Shown: positions 17,806 to 27,051 of the stretch, piece by piece
How positions within the stretch are numbered: position 1 is the stretch's first letter
Layout of the letters: each line of letters opens with the position of its first letter
Assembly (NCBI GenBank): GCA_041228285.1
Contig: CP166133.1
Location: 2,947,380-3,011,379 of the forward strand
From: Neisseriaceae bacterium CLB008
GTDB lineage: Bacteria; Pseudomonadota; Gammaproteobacteria; Burkholderiales; Neisseriaceae
Reading direction: 5' to 3'
Length of the DNA stretch: 64,000 bases
Made by a program: the position numbers and the translations under genes
Notes under the pieces: model-generated
Databases searched by the model: none
What the model saw: only the letters and a program-made list of their open reading frames with translations
What the model was told of the DNA's origin: nothing

Positions 17806-18480
17806 CTAACCGCGCCTCAGCCAATACACCACACCGCACACGAGCCGATACAGCGCAAAACCCAATAAAACTGGCGGCAACAGTAACCACGCCAAAATGC
17901 GACCCGCACGGCTACCGCCAGTCGACACGGGCGCCTCAAGCACCGATGGCGGCGCCAAAAATGTCTCTACGGTTAAATTCAATCGCTCAGCCAAAGCCAA
18001 AAAACCCGCTTGATCCTTCACCCAAACCGGGAAATAAGCGTCTCCTTGGCCGTCCATATTATAGAGCTGATGGCCACTGTCGATGAGCTGCTGATTGGCC
18101 TCCCGCAACACGTCTTCGGCATTCAGACTGGCGGCCGGATCGGCCACCGACCATTGCAAACCCTGAGGCAGAACCGACGCGGCGCACGCCTCGGCAAACG
18201 CCACCAGCGTTTCAGTGTCTTTCCAGTCAATGTGGTGCCAGAGGCTACCAAGACCAGCGCCAGCTTCATGTGTAAGGTATAACAGTGCCGCCATCAAATC
18301 GTCGCTGGGCTGACCTACGGTCGAAAGCTCGGTGACTAAATCCTCAGCCTGCCAAGCAGCCAGAGCCACTTCATACCATTCATTTTGCTCGGTGAGGTCT
18401 TCATGTAAATACGGTGCCAACTGGCGCAGATTAGCTAAAAAAGCCGCTTCAAATGCAGCAGCATGGGGGTGGGTTGTCAT
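17806..18480 (-). CDS. Unknown protein with C-terminal membrane anchor, paralogue of 15018-15647
   Basis: 224 residues from ATG 18480, with AAGGA upstream. Family not recognised with certainty; possibly DUF6630-like. Soluble body, then a short linker (APVSTGGSRAG) and a hydrophobic tail (ILAWLLLPPVLLGFALYRLV) ending in Arg residues, which predicts a tail-anchored cytoplasmic protein. Blocks VLPQGLQWSVADP, EANQQLIDSGHQLY and FLALAERLNL match the same blocks in the 15018-15647 product, so the two arose by duplication. Stands alone between a TetR gene and a CynX-type transporter. Confidence 0.7.
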   Translation of the reverse strand: MTTHPHAAAFEAAFLANLRQLAPYLHEDLTEQNEWYEVALAAWQAEDLVTELSTVGQPSDDLMAALLYLTHEAGAGLGSLWHHIDWKDTETLVAFAEACAASVLPQGLQWSVADPAASLNAEDVLREANQQLIDSGHQLYNMDGQGDAYFPVWVKDQAGFLALAERLNLTVETFLAPPSVLEAPVSTGGSRAGRILAWLLLPPVLLGFALYRLVCGVVYWLRRG

Positions 18481-18582
18481 AGCATCCTTAAAAATCGGCG
18501 CCATAGGCGCCAATCACATCACGTCAAGCCCTCAGTTTAAATTAAATGTTTCGAACGGCGCCAGCGGCAAGGCCGATAAACG

Positions 18583-18613
18583 CAAAAAAAGCGCCTGTAA
18601 ACAGACGCCTTTA
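18583..18613 (-). terminator. Terminator of the CynX-type transporter operon
   Basis: Stem aagcgcctg / cagacgcctt with one mismatch and a four-base loop. On the minus strand it is followed by seven T. It lies about 20 bases beyond the transporter stop. Confidence 0.75.
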
Positions 18614-18633
18614 AGTTAAAGCCCAAAATTAGT

Positions 18634-19866
18634 TTAAGACACTTTGACATCGTGGCCGGCACGCCAACCCGCAACGCCCATGATGGCAATCACCACCATC
18701 ACCAGCCACAAAGAGGCCGCCCAGCCGCCGGTGACGTCATGGACCCAGCCAAACAGCACTGGGCCAAAGGCCGCCAACAAATAACCCACCGACTGCGCCA
18801 TGCCCGATAGGCCTGATGCCTCATCCATATTACGGGTGCGCAGGCTAAAAAACATCATGCTGAGGCTGAAGCAACCGCCAAGACCAATGCCCATGAACAC
18901 CATCCACAGGATATTCAGGCTAGAAAAACCGCTTAACAAGCCCAAAACGCTCAAGGCCATAAACACGGCACTGCCCAAAACCAAATGCTTTTGCTCGCTA
19001 ACCTTGGCCGCAATCAAAGGCACAATAAATGCCACCGGCAGCAGCGCCAGCTGAATCGTGGTCAACATCAGGCCAGCATGTACTGGGTCAATGCCCTGTT
19101 CGGCCAAAATATGCGGCAACCAGCTCAAGAGGGTATAAAACACCAGCGACTGCAAGCCCATTAACAGCGTTACTTGCCAGGCCAAGCGCGAGCGCCATAA
19201 ATTCACCCGCGGCTTATTTTTAGCGGCGGCCACAGCTTCAGGACTGAGCTTGGTCGGTGTGGGTTTGGGCGCCCGCTTCAGCTGCGGTAGCCAACCAATC
19301 AAGGCCAAGACAGCCACCACCAGCCAACTTAAGAGTGCGCCCTGCCAGCCCCAACCTAGATTTTGCGACAGCGGCACGCTGATGCCGGACGACACCGCCC
19401 CCACCACATTCATGCCCAGAGAATACATGGCCGTCACCAAACCCACTTTTAAAGCAAAATGGTGTTTGACGATGCCTGGCAACAACACATTGCCCAAGGC
19501 GATGCCTAGACTTAACACCGTGGTGCCGATAAACAATAGGGTGATACCGCCCATAGAACGTAAAGGAATGCCGATCACCAGCAGCAAAGTCGCCGCAAAA
19601 ATGACTCGCTCAACGCCGAAGCGGCGCGCCAGCAGCGGTGCAAACACCGAAAACACGCCAAAGGCCAATAACGGCACCGTGGTCACGGCGCCAGCCAGCG
19701 TATTGCTTAAGCCCAAGCCCTGCTGAATTTCTTGCAGTAACGGGCCCACGCCGGTAATCGGTGCCCGTAGGCACAAAGCCACCAGCAGCACGCCAATCAA
19801 GAGGCCAAGAGTGCTTTTTAAGGTGGTGGGATGAGTAGATTGATGTGGATGCTCTGAAACGCTCAT
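18634..19866 (-). CDS. CynX/NimT-family MFS transporter
   Basis: 410 residues with about twelve membrane segments. The first membrane region VALCLRAPITGVGPLLQEI is the signature of the CynX/NimT (cyanate/nitroimidazole) branch of MFS. Substrate unknown; no cyanase (cynS) or carbonic anhydrase is nearby, so cyanate transport is not supported by context. Starts inside the stop of the FadR-type regulator (ATGA at 19863-19866), so the pair is one transcript. Confidence 0.87.
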   Translation of the reverse strand: MSVSEHPHQSTHPTTLKSTLGLLIGVLLVALCLRAPITGVGPLLQEIQQGLGLSNTLAGAVTTVPLLAFGVFSVFAPLLARRFGVERVIFAATLLLVIGIPLRSMGGITLLFIGTTVLSLGIALGNVLLPGIVKHHFALKVGLVTAMYSLGMNVVGAVSSGISVPLSQNLGWGWQGALLSWLVVAVLALIGWLPQLKRAPKPTPTKLSPEAVAAAKNKPRVNLWRSRLAWQVTLLMGLQSLVFYTLLSWLPHILAEQGIDPVHAGLMLTTIQLALLPVAFIVPLIAAKVSEQKHLVLGSAVFMALSVLGLLSGFSSLNILWMVFMGIGLGGCFSLSMMFFSLRTRNMDEASGLSGMAQSVGYLLAAFGPVLFGWVHDVTGGWAASLWLVMVVIAIMGVAGWRAGHDVKVS

Positions 19867-20546
19867 AACGATGCTTGCTCTTTAATTAATTGTTGGAATC
19901 GATGGGTACTGCTCAAGACTTCGGCCTGGGCTCGTTCACCCTCGCCTGCGATGATGGCCTCCACTAAATCGGTATGGGTGTGATAGCCTTCGTCCACGCC
20001 GACTACGTTCACAATGTGGGCTACATTGGCCTGGATCACCCCAGCCAATGATTCATACAGATGGCTCAATAAGGGATTGTGCGCCGCCGCCACAATGGCG
20101 TGATGCAGCCGCATGTCGGCGGCTAAATACGCCTGCCGCTCGCCTGCGGCCGCCGCATCAGCCACTTCTTGACGACATTGACGCAGCATCGCCACATCAG
20201 CGTCGGTGCGGCGCTGGCCAGCCCACAGGGCTGCACTCGTCTCTAAGGCCAGCCGCACTTCCATAGCATGCTCAAACGAGGTTTGAGCCACGGCCTTAGT
20301 CAACACCGTATCCAAAGGATTAGTGGCCCTCACATAGGTGCCACAGCCCTGCTTAATCGACACCAAGCCAGCGTGGGCTAAGGCTCGAATGGCCTCGCGT
20401 AAAGTGTTGCGACCCACGTCAAACTGAGCCATCAACTCAGGCTCAGTCGGAATTTGGCTGTCCAACGGCCAGGTGCCATCTACAATCAATGCCTCCATCT
20501 GTGCCGCGATTTGGGCAGAACGAACGGGCTTCTGTTTTATCATCAT
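19863..20546 (-). CDS. GntR-family regulator, FadR/FCD subgroup
   Basis: About 227 residues. N-terminal winged helix: IPTEPELMAQFDVGRNTLREAIRALAHAGLV then GCGTYVRA. C-terminal all-helical FCD ligand domain with the metal-binding pattern (DMRLHHAIVAAAHNPLL, and a late HTDLVEAI). Start set at ATG 20546; the frame opens to 20606 but the N-terminal extension is not typical and no start has a good ribosome site. Translationally coupled to the CynX-type transporter and probably controls it. Confidence 0.85.
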   Translation of the reverse strand: MMIKQKPVRSAQIAAQMEALIVDGTWPLDSQIPTEPELMAQFDVGRNTLREAIRALAHAGLVSIKQGCGTYVRATNPLDTVLTKAVAQTSFEHAMEVRLALETSAALWAGQRRTDADVAMLRQCRQEVADAAAAGERQAYLAADMRLHHAIVAAAHNPLLSHLYESLAGVIQANVAHIVNVVGVDEGYHTHTDLVEAIIAGEGERAQAEVLSSTHRFQQLIKEQASL

Positions 20547-20687
20547 TTCATTTAGACTCAAAGGTAGGATGTTTCGAATCATAATCAAATACCCGCTCGT
20601 TGTCAAGAATGATTCTCAATTGGAGCATTGCGTCGCGCCTGCCTCGACACCGCCGTTATGGCCGCTTCCTCATCTGCACGCCCACAA

Positions 20688-20722
20688 AAAAAGCAGCCCT
20701 GATTTGACTCAGGGCTGCTTTG
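20688..20722 (-). terminator. Terminator of the amgK-murU-ruvC-ruvA operon
   Basis: Ten-base perfect stem aagcagccct / agggctgctt, loop of ten, with a seven-T run on the minus strand. It follows ruvA by 30 bases. Confidence 0.88.
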
Positions 20723-20751
20723 ACGCGGCGGTTTAGGCGCCGACACGGGGA

Positions 20752-21339
20752 TTATTTAGTGATGTTTTTCAAAGCCAAACGCACGCCTTCGCTGACGTCC
20801 ACACCTTGCGGGAGGTTTTTCACCGCCGCACGCGCTTCTTTCTCGGTATACCCTAAAGCCAACAAAGTGCTGACCACATCGTCGTGGCTTTGCGCCGCCT
20901 GGCCACTGGCACCAAACAGGCCGCCCACTGGGTTGAGGCTGCTGAGCTTACCGCGCAGCTCCAACACCATCCGTTCGGCGGTTTTCTTGCCAATGCCCGG
21001 AACGCTAGAGAGACATTTTAAATCTTCGCGCTCAATCGCATTGGCCAAATCATCGCTGCTCAACGCCGACAAAATCCCCATCGCTGTCTTCGCGCCGATG
21101 CCGCTGACCTTCACCAGCTGGCGAAAGGTCGCGCGCTCTTCGCGGGTGGCAAAGCCAAACAGCAAATGGGCGTCTTCACGCACCACCAGCTGGGTGTATA
21201 AGCTAGTGGTTTCATTCAGAGCAGGCAATACATAATAGGTTTGCATCGACACGTCGACTTCATAGCCCACGCCTTGCACGTCAATGACGATTTGCGGCGG
21301 CATTTTCTCGATCAAACGACCATTTAAACGACTAATCAC
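20752..21339 (-). CDS. ruvA: Holliday junction branch migration protein RuvA
   Basis: 195 residues. N-terminal OB fold ([20 protein letters not shown]), two helix-hairpin-helix motifs (VSGIGAKTA and [10 protein letters not shown]), and a C-terminal three-helix domain that binds RuvB. Binds four-way junctions as tetramers and loads RuvB. Unlike many genomes ruvB is not next to it: a terminator follows directly. It lies 18 bases after ruvC. Confidence 0.97.
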   Translation of the reverse strand: MISRLNGRLIEKMPPQIVIDVQGVGYEVDVSMQTYYVLPALNETTSLYTQLVVREDAHLLFGFATREERATFRQLVKVSGIGAKTAMGILSALSSDDLANAIEREDLKCLSSVPGIGKKTAERMVLELRGKLSSLNPVGGLFGASGQAAQSHDDVVSTLLALGYTEKEARAAVKNLPQGVDVSEGVRLALKNITK

Positions 21340-21357
21340 ATTCTTTCCTTTATTCGG

Positions 21358-21879
21358 CTAAGCAAAGCGCCCGCCCTTAATCTGTAGGCCGGCAGGCAGC
21401 TTGGCCGCCAGACCTTGATTACGCAAGGCATGGGTGAGCGCCACGGCCAAAGCATCGGCCGCGTCCTCTTGCGGCGTACCGTTTAACGACAGCATCCGCA
21501 CCACCATGTCTTGCACCTGTTCTTTGGCGGCTTTACCTTGCCCCACCACCGCCTGCTTCACCTGCAAAGCGGTGTATTCAGCCAGCGGCACGTCTCGCGT
21601 CACCACCGCCGCAATGGCGGCACCACGCGCCTGGCCCAACTTAAGGGTGGCAGCAGGGTTCACGTTCACAAACACATGCTCTAACGCCGCCTGATCGGGC
21701 CGATAGGTGTCGATCACCTCCCATAAATGGGTGACAATGACCTGAATGCGGTCACTCAGCGCTGATTTAGGGACGGTTTTAATCACGCCTGAAGCCACAT
21801 AATGATGCTCGCGCCCAATCACATCGATCACCCCAAAGCCAGTAAAACGGCTGCCAGGGTCAATGCCTAAGATGCGCAT
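21358..21879 (-). CDS. ruvC: Holliday junction resolvase RuvC
   Basis: 173 residues. The RNase H-like catalytic acids are in place: [12 protein letters not shown] near the N-terminus, LEHVFVNVN in the middle, and [14 protein letters not shown] near the C-terminus. Cleaves junctions within the RuvAB complex. ATG 21879 is used; GTG 21888 is in frame. Either start lies inside the end of murU (stop at 21867), giving translational coupling. Confidence 0.96.
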   Translation of the reverse strand: MRILGIDPGSRFTGFGVIDVIGREHHYVASGVIKTVPKSALSDRIQVIVTHLWEVIDTYRPDQAALEHVFVNVNPAATLKLGQARGAAIAAVVTRDVPLAEYTALQVKQAVVGQGKAAKEQVQDMVVRMLSLNGTPQEDAADALAVALTHALRNQGLAAKLPAGLQIKGGRFA

Positions 21880-22580
21880 GATGCCCACGCTGGCGCCGTG
21901 ACCAAAGCCTGAGCCTGTTCCAGCCGCTCAGGCGTGCCCACGTCAAACCACGTGCCCTGATGATACTCGCCACTGACTAAGTCGGCGGCCATGGCGGTAC
22001 GTAAATACGGCGCCAGCTTCGCGCTGACCATCGGTGCCAAACCTTGCAGCAAATGAGGGTGATAGACGCCCGCGCCGCTAAAAGTCAGCGCCGCGCCGCG
22101 GTCTGTATTTGGCGCCACCAGGCCATTGGCCAAAAGGCCAAAATCGCCTTCTGGGTGATGCTCAGGATTATCCACCAACAGCACGTGGGCCAAGCGCGAA
22201 ACGCCATCGCACGACTGCGCCGCCAGCGCAGCAAAATCAAGGTCCATCAACACGTCACCGTTCACCACCATGAACGCTTGTTCACCCAGTAGCGGCAGCG
22301 CTGTGGCAATCCCCCCCGCCGTTTCTAAACCGCCGGCTGGTTCAGGCGAATAGGCAATGTCAACGCCAAAGGCGCTGCCGTTGCCCAAATAGGCTTCCAA
22401 CCGATGGCCCAACCACGCATGGTTGATGACGATTTGGTCAACACCAGCGGCCTTCAGGCGCAAAATGTGCCAGACAATCAGTGGGTGTTCACCCACCTTC
22501 AGCAAGGGCTTAGGGTCAACGTCGGTTAAAGGACGCATCCGTTCGCCGCGCCCGGCGGCTAAAATCATGGCCTTCATCAT
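21867..22580 (-). CDS. murU: N-acetylmuramate 1-phosphate uridylyltransferase MurU
   Basis: 237 residues. Nucleotidyltransferase fold with the N-terminal [15 protein letters not shown] and PKPLLKVG, and the metal site [11 protein letters not shown]. Family knowledge: MurU turns MurNAc-1-phosphate into UDP-MurNAc in the peptidoglycan recycling route that bypasses de novo synthesis and fosfomycin. The identity is supported by the adjacent amgK gene 44 bases upstream, the same pair seen next to lptD in Pseudomonas and Neisseria. Confidence 0.92.
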   Translation of the reverse strand: MMKAMILAAGRGERMRPLTDVDPKPLLKVGEHPLIVWHILRLKAAGVDQIVINHAWLGHRLEAYLGNGSAFGVDIAYSPEPAGGLETAGGIATALPLLGEQAFMVVNGDVLMDLDFAALAAQSCDGVSRLAHVLLVDNPEHHPEGDFGLLANGLVAPNTDRGAALTFSGAGVYHPHLLQGLAPMVSAKLAPYLRTAMAADLVSGEYHQGTWFDVGTPERLEQAQALVTAPAWASCAS

Positions 22581-22624
22581 GGCTTTGTCTCACTGTTCAA
22601 CTGAAATATCCCTTACCCTAGCGC

Positions 22625-23629
22625 CTAAAACGTATAGCCGGTTTGAAGTTCATCATCACCCACTAGGTCCACAATCAACAAATACAGCGGGGCCAATTCC
22701 ACATAGCGACGCGTTGCCCGCTTTAAGTAATTCAAGAAGCGTGGGATTTCGGCGCGGTATTTTTCTTTGCCGTCACGGTGGTACAGACGGGCAAAAATCC
22801 CCGCCACTTTCAGATGGCGCTGTACGCCCATGTATTCAAACTGACGGTAGAACGTGTCGATGTCGGCCGCCACGGGCAGGCCTGCGGCACGGGCTTTTTC
22901 CCAATAGCGCACCACCAAATCCAACACAAAATCTTCCGGCCAAGAAATAAACGCATCGCGCAAAAGCGACACTAAGTCATAGGTGATGGGGCCATAAACG
23001 GCGTCTTGAAAATCCAACACCCCTGGTACACCATCGGTCAACATCAGGTTGCGCACGATGAAGTCACGGTGCACAAACACCGACGGTTGGCTAGTCAACA
23101 TCGGCATCAGCGCTGCCACGCCTTCTTGCCATAGCTGGCGCTGTTTAAAGTTAAACGGCGTGCCCAATTCTTTGGCCGCATACCAGTCAGGGAACAAACT
23201 GAGCTCTTTTTGCAACAAATCATTGTCGTACTCTGGCAACACCCCAGGCTTGCTTTCTTTTTGCAAAGCAATCAAGGTATCAATGGCCTCAAGCAATAAA
23301 GTTTTGTGAACCTCTTCGCGGCCGTCGTGCTCTAAAGCGGCCAAATAGGTAATCTGGCCTAAGTCTTGTAATGCCATGAAGCCTAAACGCTCATCATGCG
23401 CTAAAATGGTGGGCACATTCACCATTTGAAAAATGGCCTGCACTTTAATATAAGGCGCAATGCTCATCTTTTCCGGTGGCGCATCCATACAAATCACGGT
23501 GCGGCCGTCGGCAAAAATAGCGCGGAAATAACGGCGAAAATCTGCATCTGCCGCAGCAAATGTCAGCTCGAAAGGTTGATCGGGATAAAGCTCGGTTAAC
23601 CAATTTTTTAAATCTTGTTGTCGTTGCAT
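22625..23629 (-). CDS. amgK: N-acetylmuramate/N-acetylglucosamine kinase AmgK
   Basis: 334 residues from ATG 23629. Aminoglycoside-phosphotransferase fold: the nucleotide region ADADFRRYFRAIF, then the catalytic loop FVHRDFIVRNLML and metal site GVLDFQDAVYGPITYDLVSLLRDAF. It phosphorylates the anomeric position of MurNAc or GlcNAc for cell-wall recycling, feeding MurU. Divergent from lptD with 55 bases between the starts; murU, ruvC and ruvA follow as one operon. Confidence 0.92.
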   Translation of the reverse strand: MQRQQDLKNWLTELYPDQPFELTFAAADADFRRYFRAIFADGRTVICMDAPPEKMSIAPYIKVQAIFQMVNVPTILAHDERLGFMALQDLGQITYLAALEHDGREEVHKTLLLEAIDTLIALQKESKPGVLPEYDNDLLQKELSLFPDWYAAKELGTPFNFKQRQLWQEGVAALMPMLTSQPSVFVHRDFIVRNLMLTDGVPGVLDFQDAVYGPITYDLVSLLRDAFISWPEDFVLDLVVRYWEKARAAGLPVAADIDTFYRQFEYMGVQRHLKVAGIFARLYHRDGKEKYRAEIPRFLNYLKRATRRYVELAPLYLLIVDLVGDDELQTGYTF

Positions 23630-23684
23630 GATGATTTTCACGTTAAAATAGAATGATTTTAACCGCCAAAACGAACAAAGGGAT

Positions 23685-26012
23685 ATGTTTTTGTTTAAAC
23701 CATTTCAATTAAGGCCCCTGGCCCTATTTATTGCACTAGGCTTTGGTGCCGCCCAAGGCGTTTTGGCGAATCCATTTTCGGTGTCTGGCACCGAAGATGG
23801 CTGCTCACCCACTCAAGAGCAAGCAACCCATTTTGTGACCCCCGCGCAAACCAGCGGTGGGGATCAACTCCCTTTGGATTATACCCGTGTTACGGCAGAT
23901 GAGCTTGACGGTCAGTCGCAAATCAAAACCCACGCCAAAGGCAGCGTCATCGTTGAGCGCAATGATCAAGTCTTAAACGCCGACTGGATCGACTACGATC
24001 AGACCAGCACCAATGTAAAGGCAGGCCAACGCTTTACCCTATCACAGCCCACGGCCAATATTGAAGGCGACGACCTAGACTACAACCTAGACAGCGCGGA
24101 AGGTCAGGCCAAGAATGCCCGTTTTGAAAGCGACGCCGAAGACAGCAACGCCCGCCTCCAAGGCGTGGGCGACACCTTAGATTTTAAAGGCGACAAGCAA
24201 TATCAGCTCAACGACGCCAAGGTCAACACCTGCCGCCCAGGCGACCACAGCTGGTTTTTACAAGCCGAATCCATCGACGCCAACTACAACACCAATATTG
24301 GCGTGGCGCGCAACGCCAAGCTGATTTTTAAAGGCGTGCCGCTGCTCTACACGCCTTGGATCGACTTCCCGCTCGACGGCAGTCGCAAGAGCGGCCTATT
24401 GGCCCCGTCGGTCAAATTTGGCTCCGACGGCTTTGAGCTGATCACGCCCTATTACTTTAACCTTGCGCCCAACTATGACTTAACCGTTTCGCCTCACTTC
24501 ATTCAGGATCGTGGCCTAATGGTGGGCGGTGAGTTCCGCTACCTACAGCCCGACTATAAGGGCAACATCCAGGCCGAATACCTCAATAACGACCGTAAGG
24601 CCGACGAAAGCAACCGTTATTCGCTGTCGATGCAGCACGACCAGCGCTTGGCTTCGAACTGGTTATTTGGCCTAGACTACAACCAAGTGTCTGACGACGA
24701 CTACTTCCGCGACTTCGGCAACCGTCTGTCGATTGCCGAAAACACCAACCTAAATCGTCAAGCCTGGTTAAATCATTACTTCCAGGCTTGGGGCGGCAGC
24801 GGCAGCGCCCAGCTAATGGTGCAAGACCACCAAACCTTACAAAACGATACCCGCCGCGTCGATGAGCCTTACGCCATCTTGCCGCGCCTGTCTTTCAACT
24901 GGCAGCGTAGCCTAGGCGACGCCAACGTGTCGTTGTTTGCCGAGGCCACGCGCTTTGACAGCGACACCAAACAAACCGGTAAACGCTTGGTGGTGATGCC
25001 CACAGTTAAATGGGACTTCAACAACAGCTGGGGCTTTGTACGACCCAAAATGTCGCTACACGCTACCCAATATCAGCTAGACGACTTCCGTCAGCAAAAA
25101 TCACGCAACGTGTCACGTACCTTGCCGATTTTCAGCGTCGACAGCGGCCTATACTTTGACCGCGAAACCACGCTCTTTGATGGTGCCTACACCCAAACGC
25201 TAGAACCACGCTTGTTCTACACCTACATCCCAACCAAGAGCCAAAACGACTTACCTAATTTTGACGCTTCGGAAAACGAATTTAACTTCTCACAGCTGTT
25301 CCGTGAAAACCGCTATTCCGGCCAAGACCGCATCAACGCCGCCAACCATGTCTCAACGGCATTGACCACGCGCTTAATTGCCGATGAAACCGGTATCGAG
25401 CACTTACGTGCCGGTATTGGCCAACGTTTTTACATTAAAAACGACGACGTCAACCTTGCTGGGGCGGTGAACAAGCGCAACGACAGTAAATCAGACTTCA
25501 TGGCGTTTGCCGGCGGCGACATCACCCGCGACATTCGCTTTGACACCGATTATCACTACGACCAAAGCCTCAGAAGCACCAAGAGCTACAACGTCAGCCT
25601 GAGCTATAACCCGGAGCCAGGTAAAGTGGTCAGTCTGCGCTACCGCTATGGCCGTAACGAAGAAATCTACCCTGGCTACTGGGGCGAAATGAAGCAGGTT
25701 GACCTAGCTGGCCAATGGCCGATCAACCGAAACTATGCCGTTGTCGCACGACAAAACTATTCTCTTAGCGACAATAAGTCGTTAGAATCACTACTTGGCG
25801 TAGAATACCTAAGTGATTGTGGTTGCTGGAGTGCCAGCGTAGTCGGTCAACGCTACATTAAAAACGTCGAAGCCAAGACCGGCAAAGACATCTACAAAAA
25901 TGCCATTTTCTTCCAATTACAACTGAAAGACTTAGGCAAAGCAGGCAAGAGCCCACTAGAAACCCTACGTCTGGCCATCCCTGGCTACAGCAATGTTAAC
26001 GAGGCCCGTTAG
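23685..26012 (+). CDS. lptD: LPS assembly outer-membrane protein LptD
   Basis: 775 residues. Signal peptide ends GAAQGVLA; then the periplasmic OstA-like jellyroll (ARNAKLIFKGVPLLYTPWIDFP marks its end) and a large beta-barrel of aromatic-rich strands. Cysteines near the N-terminus (EDGC), after the jellyroll (NTCRPG) and in the barrel C-terminus (SDCGCW) fit the interdomain disulfides needed for LptD maturation. With LptE it inserts lipopolysaccharide into the outer leaflet. Followed two bases later by surA. Confidence 0.96.
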   Translation: MFLFKPFQLRPLALFIALGFGAAQGVLANPFSVSGTEDGCSPTQEQATHFVTPAQTSGGDQLPLDYTRVTADELDGQSQIKTHAKGSVIVERNDQVLNADWIDYDQTSTNVKAGQRFTLSQPTANIEGDDLDYNLDSAEGQAKNARFESDAEDSNARLQGVGDTLDFKGDKQYQLNDAKVNTCRPGDHSWFLQAESIDANYNTNIGVARNAKLIFKGVPLLYTPWIDFPLDGSRKSGLLAPSVKFGSDGFELITPYYFNLAPNYDLTVSPHFIQDRGLMVGGEFRYLQPDYKGNIQAEYLNNDRKADESNRYSLSMQHDQRLASNWLFGLDYNQVSDDDYFRDFGNRLSIAENTNLNRQAWLNHYFQAWGGSGSAQLMVQDHQTLQNDTRRVDEPYAILPRLSFNWQRSLGDANVSLFAEATRFDSDTKQTGKRLVVMPTVKWDFNNSWGFVRPKMSLHATQYQLDDFRQQKSRNVSRTLPIFSVDSGLYFDRETTLFDGAYTQTLEPRLFYTYIPTKSQNDLPNFDASENEFNFSQLFRENRYSGQDRINAANHVSTALTTRLIADETGIEHLRAGIGQRFYIKNDDVNLAGAVNKRNDSKSDFMAFAGGDITRDIRFDTDYHYDQSLRSTKSYNVSLSYNPEPGKVVSLRYRYGRNEEIYPGYWGEMKQVDLAGQWPINRNYAVVARQNYSLSDNKSLESLLGVEYLSDCGCWSASVVGQRYIKNVEAKTGKDIYKNAIFFQLQLKDLGKAGKSPLETLRLAIPGYSNVNEAR

Positions 26013-26014
26013 TT

Positions 26015-26983
26015 ATGAAAAAAATTGTATCCGCTTTATTATTGGGTGCCAGCCTAGCCAGCGCCCATGCCGCCGTTCGTGAAGTCGACACCATTGTGGC
26101 CGTCGTCGATGGCGAAGTCATCACCGCCCAAGAGCTGGCAAAAATCAGCAGCGAAATTCGCCAAACCGTGCCTAAAGGCCAAACCCCACCGCCGGGCGCC
26201 ATTGAGCAACAGGCGCTACAGCAACTCGTTGACGAGTCTATTTTGGTGCAGCACGCGCGGCGCAATGGCGTACGCGTCACCAATGAAGAGCTGAACGAAG
26301 CCATGATGAACCTGGCCCAAAGCAATAAACTGACCCTGCCGCAGCTACAGGCCCAACTAAAAAAAGAAGGCATCAACGAGCGTCAGTTTAGAGAAATGTT
26401 GACCAACAACCTCATGCGTCAGAAGATCACTCAACAGGAAATCTTCAGCCGCGTCCACATCACCGAAAGTGAAGTAGACCAAGAAATGAAGAGCGCTCAA
26501 GTGGCCAACTTCGCCAAGCAAAACTTGCCCAGCGGCGCCACCACGACCCAATATCAGGTCAACAGCATCTTATTAAAAATCGATGGCCAATCCACGGCTG
26601 AAGCCACCAAAAAACAGATCGACGCCTTACACAAACGCCTACAACAAGGTGAGCGTTTTGAAGCCGTCGCCCGCCAATATTCTCAAGACGCCAATGCCGC
26701 CTCCGGCGGTGACCTAGGCTGGGTGAATCAAGGGACGCTGTCGCCAGAAATCGAACAAGCGCTGCAAAAACTGAAGCCTTCCGAATTCAGCGACCCGATC
26801 CAAACCCCTTACGGCTGGCAAATCTTACAGCTGGTGAACACCCGCCAAGAAAATGCCGCCGAAGCCGAACTGCGCAACATCGTGCGCCAGCGCATTGGCG
26901 ATCGTAAAGCGGATCAAATTTATCGTTCATGGATGAGCCAAATGCGCGACAGCACCCACATCGACATTCGCCTAGGCCGATAA
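26015..26983 (+). CDS. surA: Periplasmic chaperone / peptidyl-prolyl isomerase SurA, single-parvulin type
   Basis: 322 residues. Signal peptide (MKKIVSALLLGASLASAHA), N-terminal SurA domain (VDTIVAVVDGEVITAQELAK), then one parvulin domain (ILLKIDG, GERFEAVARQYSQD, SGGDLGWVNQGTLSPEIEQ, TPYGWQILQL). Escherichia SurA has two parvulin domains and about 428 residues; the one-domain form is the pattern in Neisseria. Assists folding of outer-membrane proteins such as LptD, its operon partner. Confidence 0.93.
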   Translation: MKKIVSALLLGASLASAHAAVREVDTIVAVVDGEVITAQELAKISSEIRQTVPKGQTPPPGAIEQQALQQLVDESILVQHARRNGVRVTNEELNEAMMNLAQSNKLTLPQLQAQLKKEGINERQFREMLTNNLMRQKITQQEIFSRVHITESEVDQEMKSAQVANFAKQNLPSGATTTQYQVNSILLKIDGQSTAEATKKQIDALHKRLQQGERFEAVARQYSQDANAASGGDLGWVNQGTLSPEIEQALQKLKPSEFSDPIQTPYGWQILQLVNTRQENAAEAELRNIVRQRIGDRKADQIYRSWMSQMRDSTHIDIRLGR

Positions 26984-26997
26984 AACCCCGCATGTAA

Positions 26998-27029
26998 AGG
27001 CTGCCTGGCATTGTCAGGCAGTTTTTTTG
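26998..27029 (+). terminator. Terminator after surA containing an uptake-sequence-like core
   Basis: Stem ctgcctg / caggcag with loop gcattgt and seven T. The left arm reads AGGCTGCCTG, ten of the twelve bases of the AG-type Neisseriaceae uptake sequence. Confidence 0.85.
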
Positions 27030-27051
27030 TTCAAACAGGATAGGAAGCCTC

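Noticed and set aside
18634-19866. Assignment as a true cyanate transporter cynX
   Set aside because: No cyanase or carbonic anhydrase next to it; only the broader family is supported.
20606-20622. Fur-like sequence aatgattctcaatt upstream of the FadR-type gene
   Set aside because: Too few matches to the 19-base consensus and no iron-related gene follows.
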